A stretch of DNA of 64,000 nt from Clostridium sp. AF37-5 (GTDB lineage: Bacteria > Bacillota > Clostridia > Lachnospirales > Lachnospiraceae). Shown piece after piece: positions 7,962-17,203 of this stretch. Under the pieces are notes generated by a model. That model was not told the origin of the DNA. It did no database searches and was given only the letters and a program-made list of their open reading frames with translations. A program made the translations under genes and the position numbers. The stretch lies in the NCBI RefSeq assembly GCF_003477605.1, contig NZ_QUDR01000014.1, positions 1-64,000 of the forward strand. Reading direction: 5' to 3'. How positions within the stretch are numbered: position 1 is the first letter of the stretch; each line of letters starts with the position of its first letter.

Positions 7962-8740
7962 TAATATGGAGCTGTACAATTGTTTTAAGTTTTTTTGTGT
8001 ATAGTTTTTTGGGATGGCTGTGGGAGTCGACAGTTTGTTCTTTGCATAATGAGAAACAGTTGATTAACCGGGGATTTTTGGTGGGGCCGTTATGCCCGAT
8101 TTACGGTGCAGGGGCATTGTGCTGTTATTTTGCACTGTATCACGTGCAGAATCCGGTAGCTGTATTCGTTTTGTCCGCTCTTTTGTGCTGTGCATTGGAA
8201 TACCTTGTCTCGTATACGATGGAAAAGATATTTCATACGAGATGGTGGGATTATAGTGATTTCCCATTTCATTTAAATGGGCGGATTTGTCTGTACGGTG
8301 CGCTGGCATTTGGAATTGGGTGCTTTTCCGTGAGGTTTTTTGTGCAGCCGGCACTGTTTCGTTTATTTTCCTATATGGAACCCCGGGGATTATTCGTGGT
8401 GAGCGTAGTTTTTTTTGTGTTGTTTATTACTGATTTGCTTTTAACGATAGCAAACTGGAAGCAGTTAAACAAGCACTTGGCAACCATTCATGCCTACCTG
8501 AATGGTTCCGCAAATCAAATTATGGAAAATTTCTCAGAGAAAATCCCGGAGTCGCTCATTAGCGATGAAAACGGTATACGAGTAAAAATCCGCAGGGTAT
8601 CAGTCCTTTTGCAGAAAAGAGAACTGCGCTTTTTTGGGGCATTTCCGAAGTTAAAGATTTATGCGTATGATAAGACGATTAAAAAACTTCAGTTGAAAGA
8701 GAGATGGAGTGAGTTTCGGGAGCGGAAATTAAAGCGGTAA
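7958..8740 (+). CDS. CmpB-type putative ABC transporter permease (PF06541 family)
   Basis: 260 aa. It begins MIIWSCTIVLSFFVYSFLGW and continues LWESTVCSLHNEKQLINRG, then FLVGPLCPIYGAGAL, the hallmark of the PF06541 membrane family, whose transport role is only inferred from annotation history. About six membrane segments occupy residues 1-165, followed by a basic cytoplasmic tail of roughly 100 residues. The chosen ATG 7958 overlaps the HD gene's stop codon and follows GGAGAAAAAG. The frame is open 19 codons further upstream, but that stretch has no ribosome site. No partner ATPase is adjacent, so the transporter label should be treated with caution. Confidence 0.75.
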   Translation: MIIWSCTIVLSFFVYSFLGWLWESTVCSLHNEKQLINRGFLVGPLCPIYGAGALCCYFALYHVQNPVAVFVLSALLCCALEYLVSYTMEKIFHTRWWDYSDFPFHLNGRICLYGALAFGIGCFSVRFFVQPALFRLFSYMEPRGLFVVSVVFFVLFITDLLLTIANWKQLNKHLATIHAYLNGSANQIMENFSEKIPESLISDENGIRVKIRRVSVLLQKRELRFFGAFPKLKIYAYDKTIKKLQLKERWSEFRERKLKR

Positions 8741-8753
8741 AGGAGGACGATTT

Positions 8754-9251
8754 GTGAAAAAAGAGCAATTGGTACGTCATGAATTTGAGCCGGTATATGA
8801 TAAAAATTCTGAAATTTTAATTCTGGGAAGTTTTCCTTCCGTGAAGTCGAGAGAACAGGGCTTTTATTATGGGCATCCACAGAACCGTTTTTGGAAGGTG
8901 TTAGCTGCCATTGTACAGGAGAAGATACCGGATTCCATTGAAGAGAAAAAGGAAATGTTGTTAAGAAATCACATCGCAGTATATGACGTGATTTGGCAGT
9001 GTAAGATTACCGGTTCGAGTGACAGCAGCATTAAAGATGTGGTGCCGGCAGATATTACGACTATAGTAGAACTCTCGAAAATAAGGAAAATCTATGCAAA
9101 TGGAAAACTGGCGGAAAAACTTTTTTCGAAGTATCAGGAAAAGAAGGTTGGAATAAAAGCAATTGGACTTCCCTCGACGAGCCCGGCAAACGCAGCCTAT
9201 TCTTTGGAGCGGCTTGTTGAAATCTGGTCAGAACAGATAAAACAGAAATAA
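8754..9251 (+). CDS. DNA-deoxyinosine glycosylase (uracil-DNA glycosylase superfamily)
   Basis: 165 aa starting at GTG 8754 behind AAAGGAGG. The motifs ILILGSFPSVKSREQGFYYG and HPQNRFWKVLA are diagnostic for the deoxyinosine glycosylase branch of the UDG fold. ExLGSFPS is the catalytic/water-binding loop, and LPSTSPANAAYS near the C-terminus is the minor-groove loop. It excises hypoxanthine produced by adenine deamination, leaving an abasic site for repair. It is the last gene of a small operon closed by a strong hairpin. Confidence 0.88.
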   Translation: MKKEQLVRHEFEPVYDKNSEILILGSFPSVKSREQGFYYGHPQNRFWKVLAAIVQEKIPDSIEEKKEMLLRNHIAVYDVIWQCKITGSSDSSIKDVVPADITTIVELSKIRKIYANGKLAEKLFSKYQEKKVGIKAIGLPSTSPANAAYSLERLVEIWSEQIKQK

Positions 9252-9293
9252 AAAGGACTACGAATCATAAGCGATGGATCGTAGTCCTTTTTC
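9251..9293. terminator. bidirectional terminator between convergent genes
   Basis: AAAAGGACTACGA (9251-9263) pairs perfectly with TCGTAGTCCTTTT (9279-9291), flanked by A-rich and T-rich ends. It serves the glycosylase operon on the plus strand and probably the penicillin-binding protein gene on the minus strand. Confidence 0.85.
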
Positions 9294-9312
9294 GATAGGC
9301 AATTGCTAACAA

Positions 9313-12213
9313 TTACGGAGCTGCCGGTACCGGTGTCTCGGTAGGTACAGCAGTTGCATCCGTGTAATTATCCGGGTTTGCTGGTGTGTTATCGGATGGT
9401 GTGCCGCCGATGTCCGGTGTTTCCTGTTTTGTCGGAAGTGTTTTGGCACGTTTTACGGCGCTGTCAAAGGAGGCTTTATAGGAATCATATTCACTGTATC
9501 CTTTCAGCCGTTTGATAGCAGCGTTTCCATCTTTAATCAAGGCTTTTGTTGTTGCATTATAGTATGTTCTCTTTTTCAAGGTGTCAATATACCATTTTGC
9601 CTTTTTTAAACGGTTTGCCTTTAACGTATTGTTTGCCTCAGTTGCTGCGTTTTCTGCATCAATCTTTTGCTGTTTCTGTATTTTATCTGCCTCATCGGCT
9701 TTTGCTTCTTTAATAGCCTTTTCCCATTTGTTTTTAACAATATCTTTTAGTGAGTTATATTTGGTAGCAACTCGCTCTTTATAAGGACCTTGTGCATATT
9801 CGTCCGGGATTTTTGCAATAATTGCATTTACCTTGTCATATTCATCTTCAAATGCAGAAGCAGTTCTGACATCCTTAATTTTATATTTTTCAAATGCGGA
9901 AACAGCTTTTTCTGCTTCTCTTTTTGAAGCAGATATTTTGTATTCTTTCTCCCAGTTTGATTTTCTGTCATTGTTTTGCTGCGAATAATAGTCATAGCCG
10001 CCAGGACGCTGGCTGTAATAGCGTTTTAACGGATTATAACTGATTTCCTTTGTCGAGGAAGATAAGTTTCCACCGGATATTCTTCGCAGTTCAATGGTTT
10101 CCGGTAGATCAAAATTTGCCTGTTTTTTGTTTTTATGAAGTCCGTTCATAAAACTTGACCAGATACGGAGAGGATAGGTGCTTCCGTACATACCGGGCAT
10201 TTTTCGAGGCGTATCGTAACCGATCCAGACTGCCGTTGTGTAATAACTTGAGAAGCCGCAGAACCAAGCATCCTTGTTGCTGCTGGTTGTACCGGTTTTG
10301 CCGGCGTAGATTTGATTGCTGTTATATCCTGCATGACCGGTTCCGTAAGCTTCATTAAATGTACCCTGCATCATATCCTTCATAATGAAAGATGTGTCTG
10401 CGGAGTAAACTTCCGTTTCACTGTCCTCAATTTCCGGTGCTTCGTAAACGGTTCCGTTTGTTTCGTGTTCAATCTTGACAAGACAGGTACGGGAACTCAT
10501 TTTACCATTATTTTCCAGTGTAGCATAACCTCGGCACATATCGTTAATCGTAACACCATAAGTGAATCCGCCTAAAGAAACTGCCGGAGCCAGATTATCG
10601 GCATAGGAGAGGGAAGAAAACTGCAGTTTATCTAAATAGTTCATTGCAGTTTCCGTACCGACTTCTTTGAAAATCTGGAAAGCAACGGTATTTAAACTTC
10701 GCGCTAGTCCTTCGCGGACGGTGACATTTCCGTGATAGCCGCCGCCACTGTTACTTGGACTGTAGCTTTTTTTGTTGGTGTTATCCCAATAGACCTTGTG
10801 ATCATTGATAACGGTTGAGCCATTAATAACGCCATTGTCAATAGCCGGTGCGTAATCCAAAAGTGGTTTGATGGTAGAACCGGGCTGCCGCTTTGAAAGA
10901 AAGGCACGGTTATACTGGTCGTTCTGCGTTCTGCCACCCACCACGGCAACTACATATTGAGTTTCATTGTCAATACACATGGCGGCACTCTGTAACGCAT
11001 ATTTTTTCGTTTTTTTACTTTTCTCCGTAAAAGTCGATAAGGTTTTTGATACGGATTTTTGCAGGCGCTTTTGAATCTTTGGATTCAGCGAAGTGTATAT
11101 TTTATAACCACCTGCACGAATCTCTGCTGAACGTTTGCTGTATTCCGTGGAGTATTTTTTGTTATAAGTATCCTGCTCTTTTTTGGAAGAAAAGTTGTAC
11201 TGGAATTTAAAACCATGTTCCTTCATCAATTGGATGGCTGCCCGGTCAATGGCATAACTCATCATGTAATTCTCCGAGGAGGAACTGGTATCCAGACCGA
11301 CAATGGTTATTTCTTCATTTTTTGCCTTATTAAACTGTTTTTTCGTGATATAACCCTGTTCTAACATGTTATTAAGAACTTGAAGCTGTTTTTCTTTCGC
11401 AAGTTTCATGCTCGCAATTGGATTATAATTATTTGGGCTGTTGGAAATACCACAGAGCATGGCAGCCTGACCAAGTGTTACATCTTTGGCAGAGCAGCCA
11501 AAGTAAAATTTGCTTGCGGTTTCTACGCCATAACACCGGTTGCCATAGAAGTTACTATTGCAGTAGAACTCCATAATATCAGCTTTGTTGTATTTTTGTT
11601 CCAGTGCCGGTGCAAGTAAAACTTCGGTTAATTTTCTGCCGAAAGACTGCTTTTGCGACAGCAGATTATTTTTGATGACCTGCTGGGTAATGGTACTTCC
11701 ACCCTGAGTGATTTCTCCTTTATTTGTAATGAGGGAAATGCCCGCACGTGTAATCGACTGTAAATCAATGCCGCGGTGTTCCATAAATTTTTTGTCTTCG
11801 GTTGCTATGTATCCGTATTGGATATATTCCGAAATTTTATTGATTTTTACATATTTATAAGAACCACTGTCGATTTCGCCAATTTTCTTCCCATCTTTGT
11901 CGTAGATGACGGTGTTGGAAAACATATGAAAACTGTTTTCGTTCAGGTTTGACAGTTTGTCGTATGCCTGCTCACAGGAATCCTGATACATTGGAAGTAT
12001 TTTGGCATACAAAATTCCACCGGCAATTCCACCAATAATTAAAACCAGTAAAATTACATTCAGAATTACTTTTGAAAATGTCAGGCAGAAATTCAAAATA
12101 TGGTAGAGCAGGACAAAAGGGAAGGAAATAATTTTGCAGGTGATGTCAAACCAACGTTTGTCAACACGCATTTGTTTGATGCTATTTTTCCATTCGTTCC
12201 ATTTGGCTTTCAT
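9313..12213 (-). CDS. class A penicillin-binding protein (PBP1A-type transglycosylase/transpeptidase)
   Basis: 966 aa. A cytoplasmic N-terminus and one membrane anchor (residues about 47-72) precede a GT51 glycosyltransferase domain with TEDKKFMEHRGID (catalytic Glu139) and GGSTITQQVIKN. The transpeptidase domain has S446-x-x-K449 (RQPGSTIKP), SLN at 506-508 and KTGT at 639. A long Lys/Ala-rich helical tail and a Pro/Thr-rich end follow, unusual in length but common in Clostridia. It polymerises and cross-links peptidoglycan at the outer face of the membrane. The start at 12213 follows GAAGGAGG and lies inside the end of the upstream small membrane protein gene (32-nt overlap). Confidence 0.95.
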   Translation of the reverse strand: MKAKWNEWKNSIKQMRVDKRWFDITCKIISFPFVLLYHILNFCLTFSKVILNVILLVLIIGGIAGGILYAKILPMYQDSCEQAYDKLSNLNENSFHMFSNTVIYDKDGKKIGEIDSGSYKYVKINKISEYIQYGYIATEDKKFMEHRGIDLQSITRAGISLITNKGEITQGGSTITQQVIKNNLLSQKQSFGRKLTEVLLAPALEQKYNKADIMEFYCNSNFYGNRCYGVETASKFYFGCSAKDVTLGQAAMLCGISNSPNNYNPIASMKLAKEKQLQVLNNMLEQGYITKKQFNKAKNEEITIVGLDTSSSSENYMMSYAIDRAAIQLMKEHGFKFQYNFSSKKEQDTYNKKYSTEYSKRSAEIRAGGYKIYTSLNPKIQKRLQKSVSKTLSTFTEKSKKTKKYALQSAAMCIDNETQYVVAVVGGRTQNDQYNRAFLSKRQPGSTIKPLLDYAPAIDNGVINGSTVINDHKVYWDNTNKKSYSPSNSGGGYHGNVTVREGLARSLNTVAFQIFKEVGTETAMNYLDKLQFSSLSYADNLAPAVSLGGFTYGVTINDMCRGYATLENNGKMSSRTCLVKIEHETNGTVYEAPEIEDSETEVYSADTSFIMKDMMQGTFNEAYGTGHAGYNSNQIYAGKTGTTSSNKDAWFCGFSSYYTTAVWIGYDTPRKMPGMYGSTYPLRIWSSFMNGLHKNKKQANFDLPETIELRRISGGNLSSSTKEISYNPLKRYYSQRPGGYDYYSQQNNDRKSNWEKEYKISASKREAEKAVSAFEKYKIKDVRTASAFEDEYDKVNAIIAKIPDEYAQGPYKERVATKYNSLKDIVKNKWEKAIKEAKADEADKIQKQQKIDAENAATEANNTLKANRLKKAKWYIDTLKKRTYYNATTKALIKDGNAAIKRLKGYSEYDSYKASFDSAVKRAKTLPTKQETPDIGGTPSDNTPANPDNYTDATAVPTETPVPAAP

Positions 12214-12667
12214 GTGTTGCCTCCTTCTTCTTTTTATGCAGCTTAATGATATTATAGATCCAGACCCCCAATAATAGGAGAAGAATCCAGTTTACCACAT
12301 TTTTATAAAATGGCTGCTGTATCAAACAGTAATTTGGTGATGTTTTATTTACATAAATTGTAATCTGTTGTCCGGCCTCATTGGATATGCCAAAGAGATG
12401 TGGCAGGATAAAAAATTTATCTTCCTTATACTCTGTTCCTTCATATTGATAAGAAAGTTCTGCCATCGGAATCAGGAGAAGAAAACCGTCCGTCTTTTTT
12501 GCAACAATGGTGGCGGTAGTTTTTTCATAGCTTCCGTAGTTAAGTATACGGCTGCACATATCGATGTTCATAAAGAGCAGAACCATCAAAAGAAAGAATA
12601 GTATTACCAAACGGGGCAGTAACGGCGGTGTCTTGCGAACCCGCTGTTTCCGTTCTTTTTTTTGCAT
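12182..12667 (-). CDS. small membrane protein, DUF3592-like
   Basis: 161 aa. A basic N-terminus, a membrane segment (LVILFFLLMVLLFMNIDM, residues about 19-37), an extracytoplasmic domain of about 80 residues with TTATIVAKKTDG and LSYQYEGTEYKED, and a second segment (VVNWILLLLLGVWIYNI) before a charged tail. The order TM, small beta-rich domain with a YxYxGxxY pattern, TM resembles DUF3592 proteins. No enzymatic motif is visible. It precedes and overlaps the penicillin-binding protein gene by 32 nt, so it may be a wall-synthesis accessory; that link is inferred from position only. The start follows ATGGAGGAC. Confidence 0.65.
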   Translation of the reverse strand: MQKKERKQRVRKTPPLLPRLVILFFLLMVLLFMNIDMCSRILNYGSYEKTTATIVAKKTDGFLLLIPMAELSYQYEGTEYKEDKFFILPHLFGISNEAGQQITIYVNKTSPNYCLIQQPFYKNVVNWILLLLLGVWIYNIIKLHKKKKEATHESQMERMEK

Positions 12668-12699
12668 AAAAGTCCTCCATTTTTCGTAAAGTATTCTTT

Positions 12700-12728
12700 A
12701 TTATACAATTAAAAAGGCAATTTGTAAA
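12700..12728 (-). promoter_or_regulatory. promoter of the DUF3592-like/PBP operon
   Basis: On the minus strand TTTACA (12723-12728), a 17-bp spacer and a perfect TATAAT (12700-12705) lie about 35 nt before the first gene. Confidence 0.75.
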
Positions 12729-12760
12729 ACCTTATATGCCAATTTGTCCTTCTTTTGATG

Positions 12761-12791
12761 CTATTTTTCACAGAAGAGGGGTGAAAAATAG
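12761..12791 (+). repeat. 11-bp perfect inverted repeat upstream of a promoter
   Basis: CTATTTTTCAC (12761-12771) and GTGAAAAATAG (12781-12791) are exact reverse complements around a 9-nt loop, ending three bases before the -35 box at 12794. It could be an operator or a minus-strand terminator. Confidence 0.6.
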
Positions 12792-12793
12792 AA

Positions 12794-12822
12794 TAGACAA
12801 TTACAGAGGGATTGGATATAAT
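12794..12822 (+). promoter_or_regulatory. promoter of the DUF4846 gene
   Basis: TAGACA (12794-12799), 17-bp spacer and TATAAT (12817-12822), 24 nt before the ATG at 12847. Confidence 0.65.
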
Positions 12823-12846
12823 AAGGACAAATGCAGGAGAGGAAAG

Positions 12847-13815
12847 ATGGTTATGAGCAGACGAAGAATGCATCAAAAGGATGCGATTATTTTGGCAGGA
12901 TTATTAGGCGGTGTGTTATTGCTGTTGTTTTCTCCACTTTGGGGACCGATGATCTGGCGTGCACCGGCATCGTTTTCAGAACCGGTGGCTGTATCCGGTC
13001 AGGCAACAAAAAAAGAAGAAAAAAAAGAAACGAAAGAAGAGCAAAAACAGCTTCCTATCGTAAATGAGGAAGGGATGACGCTTGCAGAGCGTATCAACAC
13101 GCCGAAAGGATATACAAGAGAAGAGGCAGAAAAGGGAAGCCTTGCGGAGTTTTTACGAAATTATTCCTTAAAAAAATCTACAGGTGTAGTAAAAACATGG
13201 GATGGAAAAAAGGCAAAGGACATCACCAACACGCCGGCGGTTTTCAAACTTCCGTTAGCAAAGGAGAATCTTCAGTGGGCCGGCGGTTCCGTGATTCGAT
13301 TATATACCGAGTATTTGTGGGAAAATCAAATGTATGACAAAATCTCTTTTCAGTTTTCCGATGGCTTTGCAGCACAGTATCAAAAGTGGAGAGAAGGATT
13401 CCGCATCCGCAAAGATGCGACCGGCGCAATTTGGGTCAATGGTGGTGAACTGGATAAAACGAGGAAAAATTTGGAAGCGTATCTGCACTGTGTTTTGACT
13501 TATACATCGGTTTCAACATTGGAAAAAGAGACGAAAAAGATTAAAAAAGATAAATTGCAGACCGGTGATTTGTTTTTGGATGTGGCGACCGGTGATGCGG
13601 CAGTGGTTGTTGATGTGTGTGTCAATGAAAATGGCGAGAAGGCATTTTTACTAGGAAAGGGAGGAAAGCCCGCAAAACAGTTCCATCTGCTCACAAATCC
13701 GGCACACGAGGAGGATCCATGGTATTATTACGAATCGGAATTACAGTACCCGTTTGCAACATCAGAGGGAGAATTTAAGAAAGGTTCTCTTCGTCATCCG
13801 ACCTATTTGGATTGA
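12847..13815 (+). CDS. DUF4846-family membrane-anchored protein
   Basis: 322 aa from ATG 12847 behind GGAGAGGAAAG. One N-terminal membrane segment (AIILAGLLGGVLLLLFSPLW), a short Lys/Glu-rich linker, then an extracytoplasmic domain with LAERINTPKGYTREE, SLAEFLRNYSLK and GGSVIRLYTEYLW. These are hallmarks of the DUF4846 family, whose function is not established. The frame also opens further upstream, but a clear promoter at 12794-12822 makes the longer start impossible. It is a single-gene unit between the divergent PBP operon and xfp. Confidence 0.75.
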   Translation: MVMSRRRMHQKDAIILAGLLGGVLLLLFSPLWGPMIWRAPASFSEPVAVSGQATKKEEKKETKEEQKQLPIVNEEGMTLAERINTPKGYTREEAEKGSLAEFLRNYSLKKSTGVVKTWDGKKAKDITNTPAVFKLPLAKENLQWAGGSVIRLYTEYLWENQMYDKISFQFSDGFAAQYQKWREGFRIRKDATGAIWVNGGELDKTRKNLEAYLHCVLTYTSVSTLEKETKKIKKDKLQTGDLFLDVATGDAAVVVDVCVNENGEKAFLLGKGGKPAKQFHLLTNPAHEEDPWYYYESELQYPFATSEGEFKKGSLRHPTYLD

Positions 13816-13900
13816 TTGTAGAAAATATGCACAAAAAAGCATGTAATATTGTTATTTTTTTGACAAAGTGACAAAAACCTCAAAAAATCGATAAAAAAGG

Positions 13901-13929
13901 TTGAAGAATTTGTCGATTGCCTATATAAT
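13901..13929 (+). promoter_or_regulatory. xfp promoter
   Basis: TTGAAG (13901-13906), 17-bp spacer and TATAAT (13924-13929), followed by a leader of about 45 nt with AAAGGAG before the ATG at 13981. Confidence 0.75.
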
Positions 13930-13980
13930 GGGAAATGTTGAAAAGTTTAGTTAAAAAGAAAATTTCGAAAGGAGTTCATT

Positions 13981-16386
13981 ATGAGCGAAAATACTTGTCT
14001 TGAGAAGCAGCCTCTGTGTGATGAGATGCTGCAGAAGATGGACACATATTGGCGTGCAGCAAACTATTTATCCGCTGGTCAGTTGTATCTGTTGGATAAC
14101 CCGCTGCTTCGCAAACCACTTACTATGGATCATGTTAAAAAGAAAATTGTAGGTCACTGGGGAACAGTACCGGGACAGAACTTTGTCTGGACTCACTGTA
14201 ACCGTGTTATCAAACGGTATGATTTGGATATGATTTACATTTCCGGTCCTGGACACGGCGGAAACTTCCAGATTGCAAATACCTACATTGATGGAACATA
14301 CAGTGAAATCTATCCTAATATTTCTCAGGATGTTGAGGGTATGCAGAAGATGTTCAAACAGTTCTCATTCCCATGTGGAGTACCAAGTCACTGTGCACCG
14401 GAGACTCCAGGTTCAATTAATGAAGGTGGAGAACTTGGTTATTCAGTCGCTCATGCGTTTGGTGCCGTATTTGATAACCCGGATTTGATTGCAGTTCCAG
14501 TAGTTGGTGACGGTGAATCTGAGACAGGCCCACTGGCAACTTCCTGGCAGTCCAATAAATTCTTAAATCCGATCACAGATGGTGCGGTTCTTCCAATCCT
14601 TCATATGAATGGATACAAGATTAGCAACCCTACTGTATTTGCACGTATGTCTCATGAAGAAGTAGAGAATTTCTTCAAGGGATGCGGATGGGATCCGATC
14701 TTTGTAGAAGCAAAAGATGAAATGAACGATGGTATCGATCCGGAAGATCATATTGCTATGCACAAGGCTATGTGCGAGGCAATGGACAGCTGTATCGAGA
14801 AAATTAAAGCAATTCAGAAACATGCTCGTGAAAACAACGATGCAAAGAGAGTTGCTTGGCCAATGATCGTACTTCGTACTCCAAAGGGATGGACAGGCCC
14901 AAGAGTAGTAGACGGACAGAAAATCGAAGGTTCTTTCCGTGCACATCAGGTTCCTATGTCAATGGAAAAACCAGAGCATTTGGATCAGTTGAGAGAGTGG
15001 CTGCTTAGCTACAAACCAGAAGAACTCTTCAATGAAGACGGAAGCGTTAAACAGGAGATCGTTGATATGGCTCCTAAGGGAAATGCTCGTATGGGTGCTA
15101 ACCCACATGCAAACGGTGGTCTTCTTTTGAAAGATCTTCGTCTCCCGGATTTCCGTGAGTATGGTGTAAAAGATGTTGTTCCTGGTGAGACTCAGGCACA
15201 GGATATGATCGAGCTTGGTGCTTATGTGCGTGACATCTTCACCTTGAATAAAGAAAATAAAAACTTCCGTATTTTCGGACCGGACGAATCTATGTCTAAC
15301 CGTCTGTATCATGCATTCGAAGTTGAGAATCGTCCTTGGAATGCAAATATGTACAGTGATGATGACAACCTTGCACTGGATGGACGTATCATGGATGGTA
15401 TGCTTTCTGAGCATATGTGTGAAGCATGGCTGGAAGCTTATCTTCTTACCGGACGTCATGGTTTCTTTGCTTCTTACGAAGCATTTATCCGTGTTGTAGA
15501 TTCGATGGCAGCACAGCATGCAAAATGGTTGAAAGTAACAAACCAGCTTTCCTGGAGACAGCCAATTGCATCCTTGAACTTCATTTTGACATCGAATGTA
15601 TGGCAGCAGGATCATAATGGATTTACACATCAGGATCCAGGTTTCTTAGATCATTTGGCTAACAAGAAGGCAGACGTTGTACGTATGTACCTTCCACCAG
15701 ATGCAAACTGCTTGCTTTCCTGCTTTGATCATTGTGTAAAGAGCAAGAACTATGTTAATGCAATTGTTGCATCCAAACATCCAAGCAAACAGTGGCTGAC
15801 AATGGAGCAGGCTGTTAAACACTGTACACAGGGTATCAGTGTTTGGGAATGGGCTAGTAACGACCAGAATGCTGAGCCGGATCTTGTTATGGCATGTTGT
15901 GGTGATACACCAACACTTGAGACTCTTGCTGCTACAACAATTCTTCGTGATGCAATGCCTGAATTGAAGATTCGTGTAATTAACGTAGTAGACTTGTTTA
16001 AACTTGAGTCTGACAGTAAACATCCACATGGTCTTTCTGACCGTGAGTATGATGCTCTGTTTACAAAGGATACACCGGTTATCTTTGCATTCCACGGATA
16101 TCCAACACTCATTCATGAGTTGACTTATGAGCGTCATAATAAAAATGTTTCTGTACATGGTTATCAGGAAGAGGGTACAATTACTACTCCATTTGATATG
16201 CGTGTTCAGAACGAGATTGACCGCTTCAATCTTGTTAAAGATGCAATTATGCACCTTCCACAGCTTGGAAACAAAGGTTCTTACCTTATCCAGCAGATGA
16301 ACGACAAATTGGTTGAGCATAAACAGTATATTGCGGAATATGGTCAGGATCTTCCTGAAATTCGCGATTGGAAATGGCACAAATAA
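13981..16386 (+). CDS. xfp: xylulose-5-phosphate/fructose-6-phosphate phosphoketolase
   Basis: 801 aa, the usual length for bacterial phosphoketolases. The thiamine diphosphate domain shows [10 protein letters not shown] near residue 91 and [16 protein letters not shown] near 178. Family signatures continue through TPKGWTGP, the pyrimidine-domain region ([23 protein letters not shown]) and the C-terminal domain. It splits xylulose-5-P (and often fructose-6-P) with phosphate into acetyl phosphate plus glyceraldehyde-3-P (or erythrose-4-P), a phosphate-conserving route from pentoses to acetate. It is a monocistronic unit with its own TATAAT promoter and a strong terminator. The coding sequence keeps long antisense frames open, which fits biased codon use in a highly expressed gene. 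Confidence 0.96.
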   Translation: MSENTCLEKQPLCDEMLQKMDTYWRAANYLSAGQLYLLDNPLLRKPLTMDHVKKKIVGHWGTVPGQNFVWTHCNRVIKRYDLDMIYISGPGHGGNFQIANTYIDGTYSEIYPNISQDVEGMQKMFKQFSFPCGVPSHCAPETPGSINEGGELGYSVAHAFGAVFDNPDLIAVPVVGDGESETGPLATSWQSNKFLNPITDGAVLPILHMNGYKISNPTVFARMSHEEVENFFKGCGWDPIFVEAKDEMNDGIDPEDHIAMHKAMCEAMDSCIEKIKAIQKHARENNDAKRVAWPMIVLRTPKGWTGPRVVDGQKIEGSFRAHQVPMSMEKPEHLDQLREWLLSYKPEELFNEDGSVKQEIVDMAPKGNARMGANPHANGGLLLKDLRLPDFREYGVKDVVPGETQAQDMIELGAYVRDIFTLNKENKNFRIFGPDESMSNRLYHAFEVENRPWNANMYSDDDNLALDGRIMDGMLSEHMCEAWLEAYLLTGRHGFFASYEAFIRVVDSMAAQHAKWLKVTNQLSWRQPIASLNFILTSNVWQQDHNGFTHQDPGFLDHLANKKADVVRMYLPPDANCLLSCFDHCVKSKNYVNAIVASKHPSKQWLTMEQAVKHCTQGISVWEWASNDQNAEPDLVMACCGDTPTLETLAATTILRDAMPELKIRVINVVDLFKLESDSKHPHGLSDREYDALFTKDTPVIFAFHGYPTLIHELTYERHNKNVSVHGYQEEGTITTPFDMRVQNEIDRFNLVKDAIMHLPQLGNKGSYLIQQMNDKLVEHKQYIAEYGQDLPEIRDWKWHK

Positions 16387-16405
16387 TTTCACTGTAAGGT
16401 GAATG

Positions 16406-16440
16406 AGAGGGGGCTGTCAGTGGGCAGCCCTCTTTGTTTT
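16406..16440 (+). terminator. xfp terminator
   Basis: GAGGGGGCTG pairs with CAGCCCTC (arms near 16407-16416 and 16425-16432), followed by TTTGTTTT. Confidence 0.8.
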
Positions 16441-16462
16441 GGAAAAATAAAGGGGAATGAAA

Positions 16463-17161
16463 ATGAAGGTAGTTGCAACCATTTATACAGATTTTTCTGA
16501 AAAATTTGGAATCCCAAGGCAAGGAGCGTTGGCTCATGAGTCCGAAGGAATTATCGTATTTGAACCGGAATACCGCATGGAAGAGGCACTGCGTGGTATT
16601 GAGAAATATTCTCATTTGTGGCTTTTGTGGCAGTTTTCAGAAAATGTATCGAAAAAATGGTCGCCTACTGTCAGACCTCCGAGACTGGGAGGAAATAAGC
16701 GAGTAGGCGTGTTTGCCACCCGCTCACCATTTCGCCCGAATCCGATTGGACTAACTGCCGTTCGACTCATTGGTGTGGAGCAGACAAAAAATAAGGGAGC
16801 GGTGCTTCAGGTTGCCGGCGTAGACTTAATGAATGGAACGCCGATTTATGATATTAAGCCTTATTTACCGTATGCGGACAGTATCCCGGAGGCATCTTTA
16901 GGCTTTGCCGGTGAGCATTTAATGGATGTGCTTGAGGTAGTATGTTCTGATGAATTATGGGGGAAAATACCAGAGGATAAAAGAGGAGCATTAGAAGAGG
17001 TATTGAGCCAGGATCCAAGACCGGCTTATCATGAAGATGAGACGAGAAAATATGGTATGGAGTTTTCCGGGTTTGATATTATTTTCCATGTAAAGGAAAA
17101 GGTTTTATATGTGGACGAGATTAAGAAAGGAAACTTGACAACAAAATCAAAGTTGTTATAA
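16463..17161 (+). CDS. trmO: tRNA N6-threonylcarbamoyladenosine methyltransferase TrmO-like (YaeB/TsaA)
   Basis: 232 aa. The N-terminal barrel domain shows YTDFSEKFGIPRQ, KYSHLWLLWQF and the family signature RSPFRPNPIGLT, followed by DLMNGTPIYDIKPYLPYADS. The protein uses S-adenosylmethionine to methylate t6A37 of certain tRNAs. ATG 16463 is preferred over the in-frame ATG at 16457, because AGGGG at 16451-16455 gives normal spacing only to the later one. The promoter of the next gene lies inside the last 30 nt of this frame. Confidence 0.88.
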   Translation: MKVVATIYTDFSEKFGIPRQGALAHESEGIIVFEPEYRMEEALRGIEKYSHLWLLWQFSENVSKKWSPTVRPPRLGGNKRVGVFATRSPFRPNPIGLTAVRLIGVEQTKNKGAVLQVAGVDLMNGTPIYDIKPYLPYADSIPEASLGFAGEHLMDVLEVVCSDELWGKIPEDKRGALEEVLSQDPRPAYHEDETRKYGMEFSGFDIIFHVKEKVLYVDEIKKGNLTTKSKLL

Positions 17162-17162
17162 T
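17135..17162 (+). promoter_or_regulatory. iscS operon promoter
   Basis: TTGACA (17135-17140), 16-bp spacer and TATAAT (17157-17162), both consensus-perfect, overlapping the stop codon of trmO. No IscR-like operator was recognised. Confidence 0.8.
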
Positions 17163-17203
17163 AAGTATATCCTATCAAAATTATATGAAAAGGAGTGCGA
17201 ATT

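Noticed and set aside
15646..16392. 248-codon minus-strand frame over the end of xfp
   Set aside because: Antisense shadow of a highly expressed gene; composition is unlike a protein (very rich in Cys, Asn, Ile and Thr) and there is no ribosome site.
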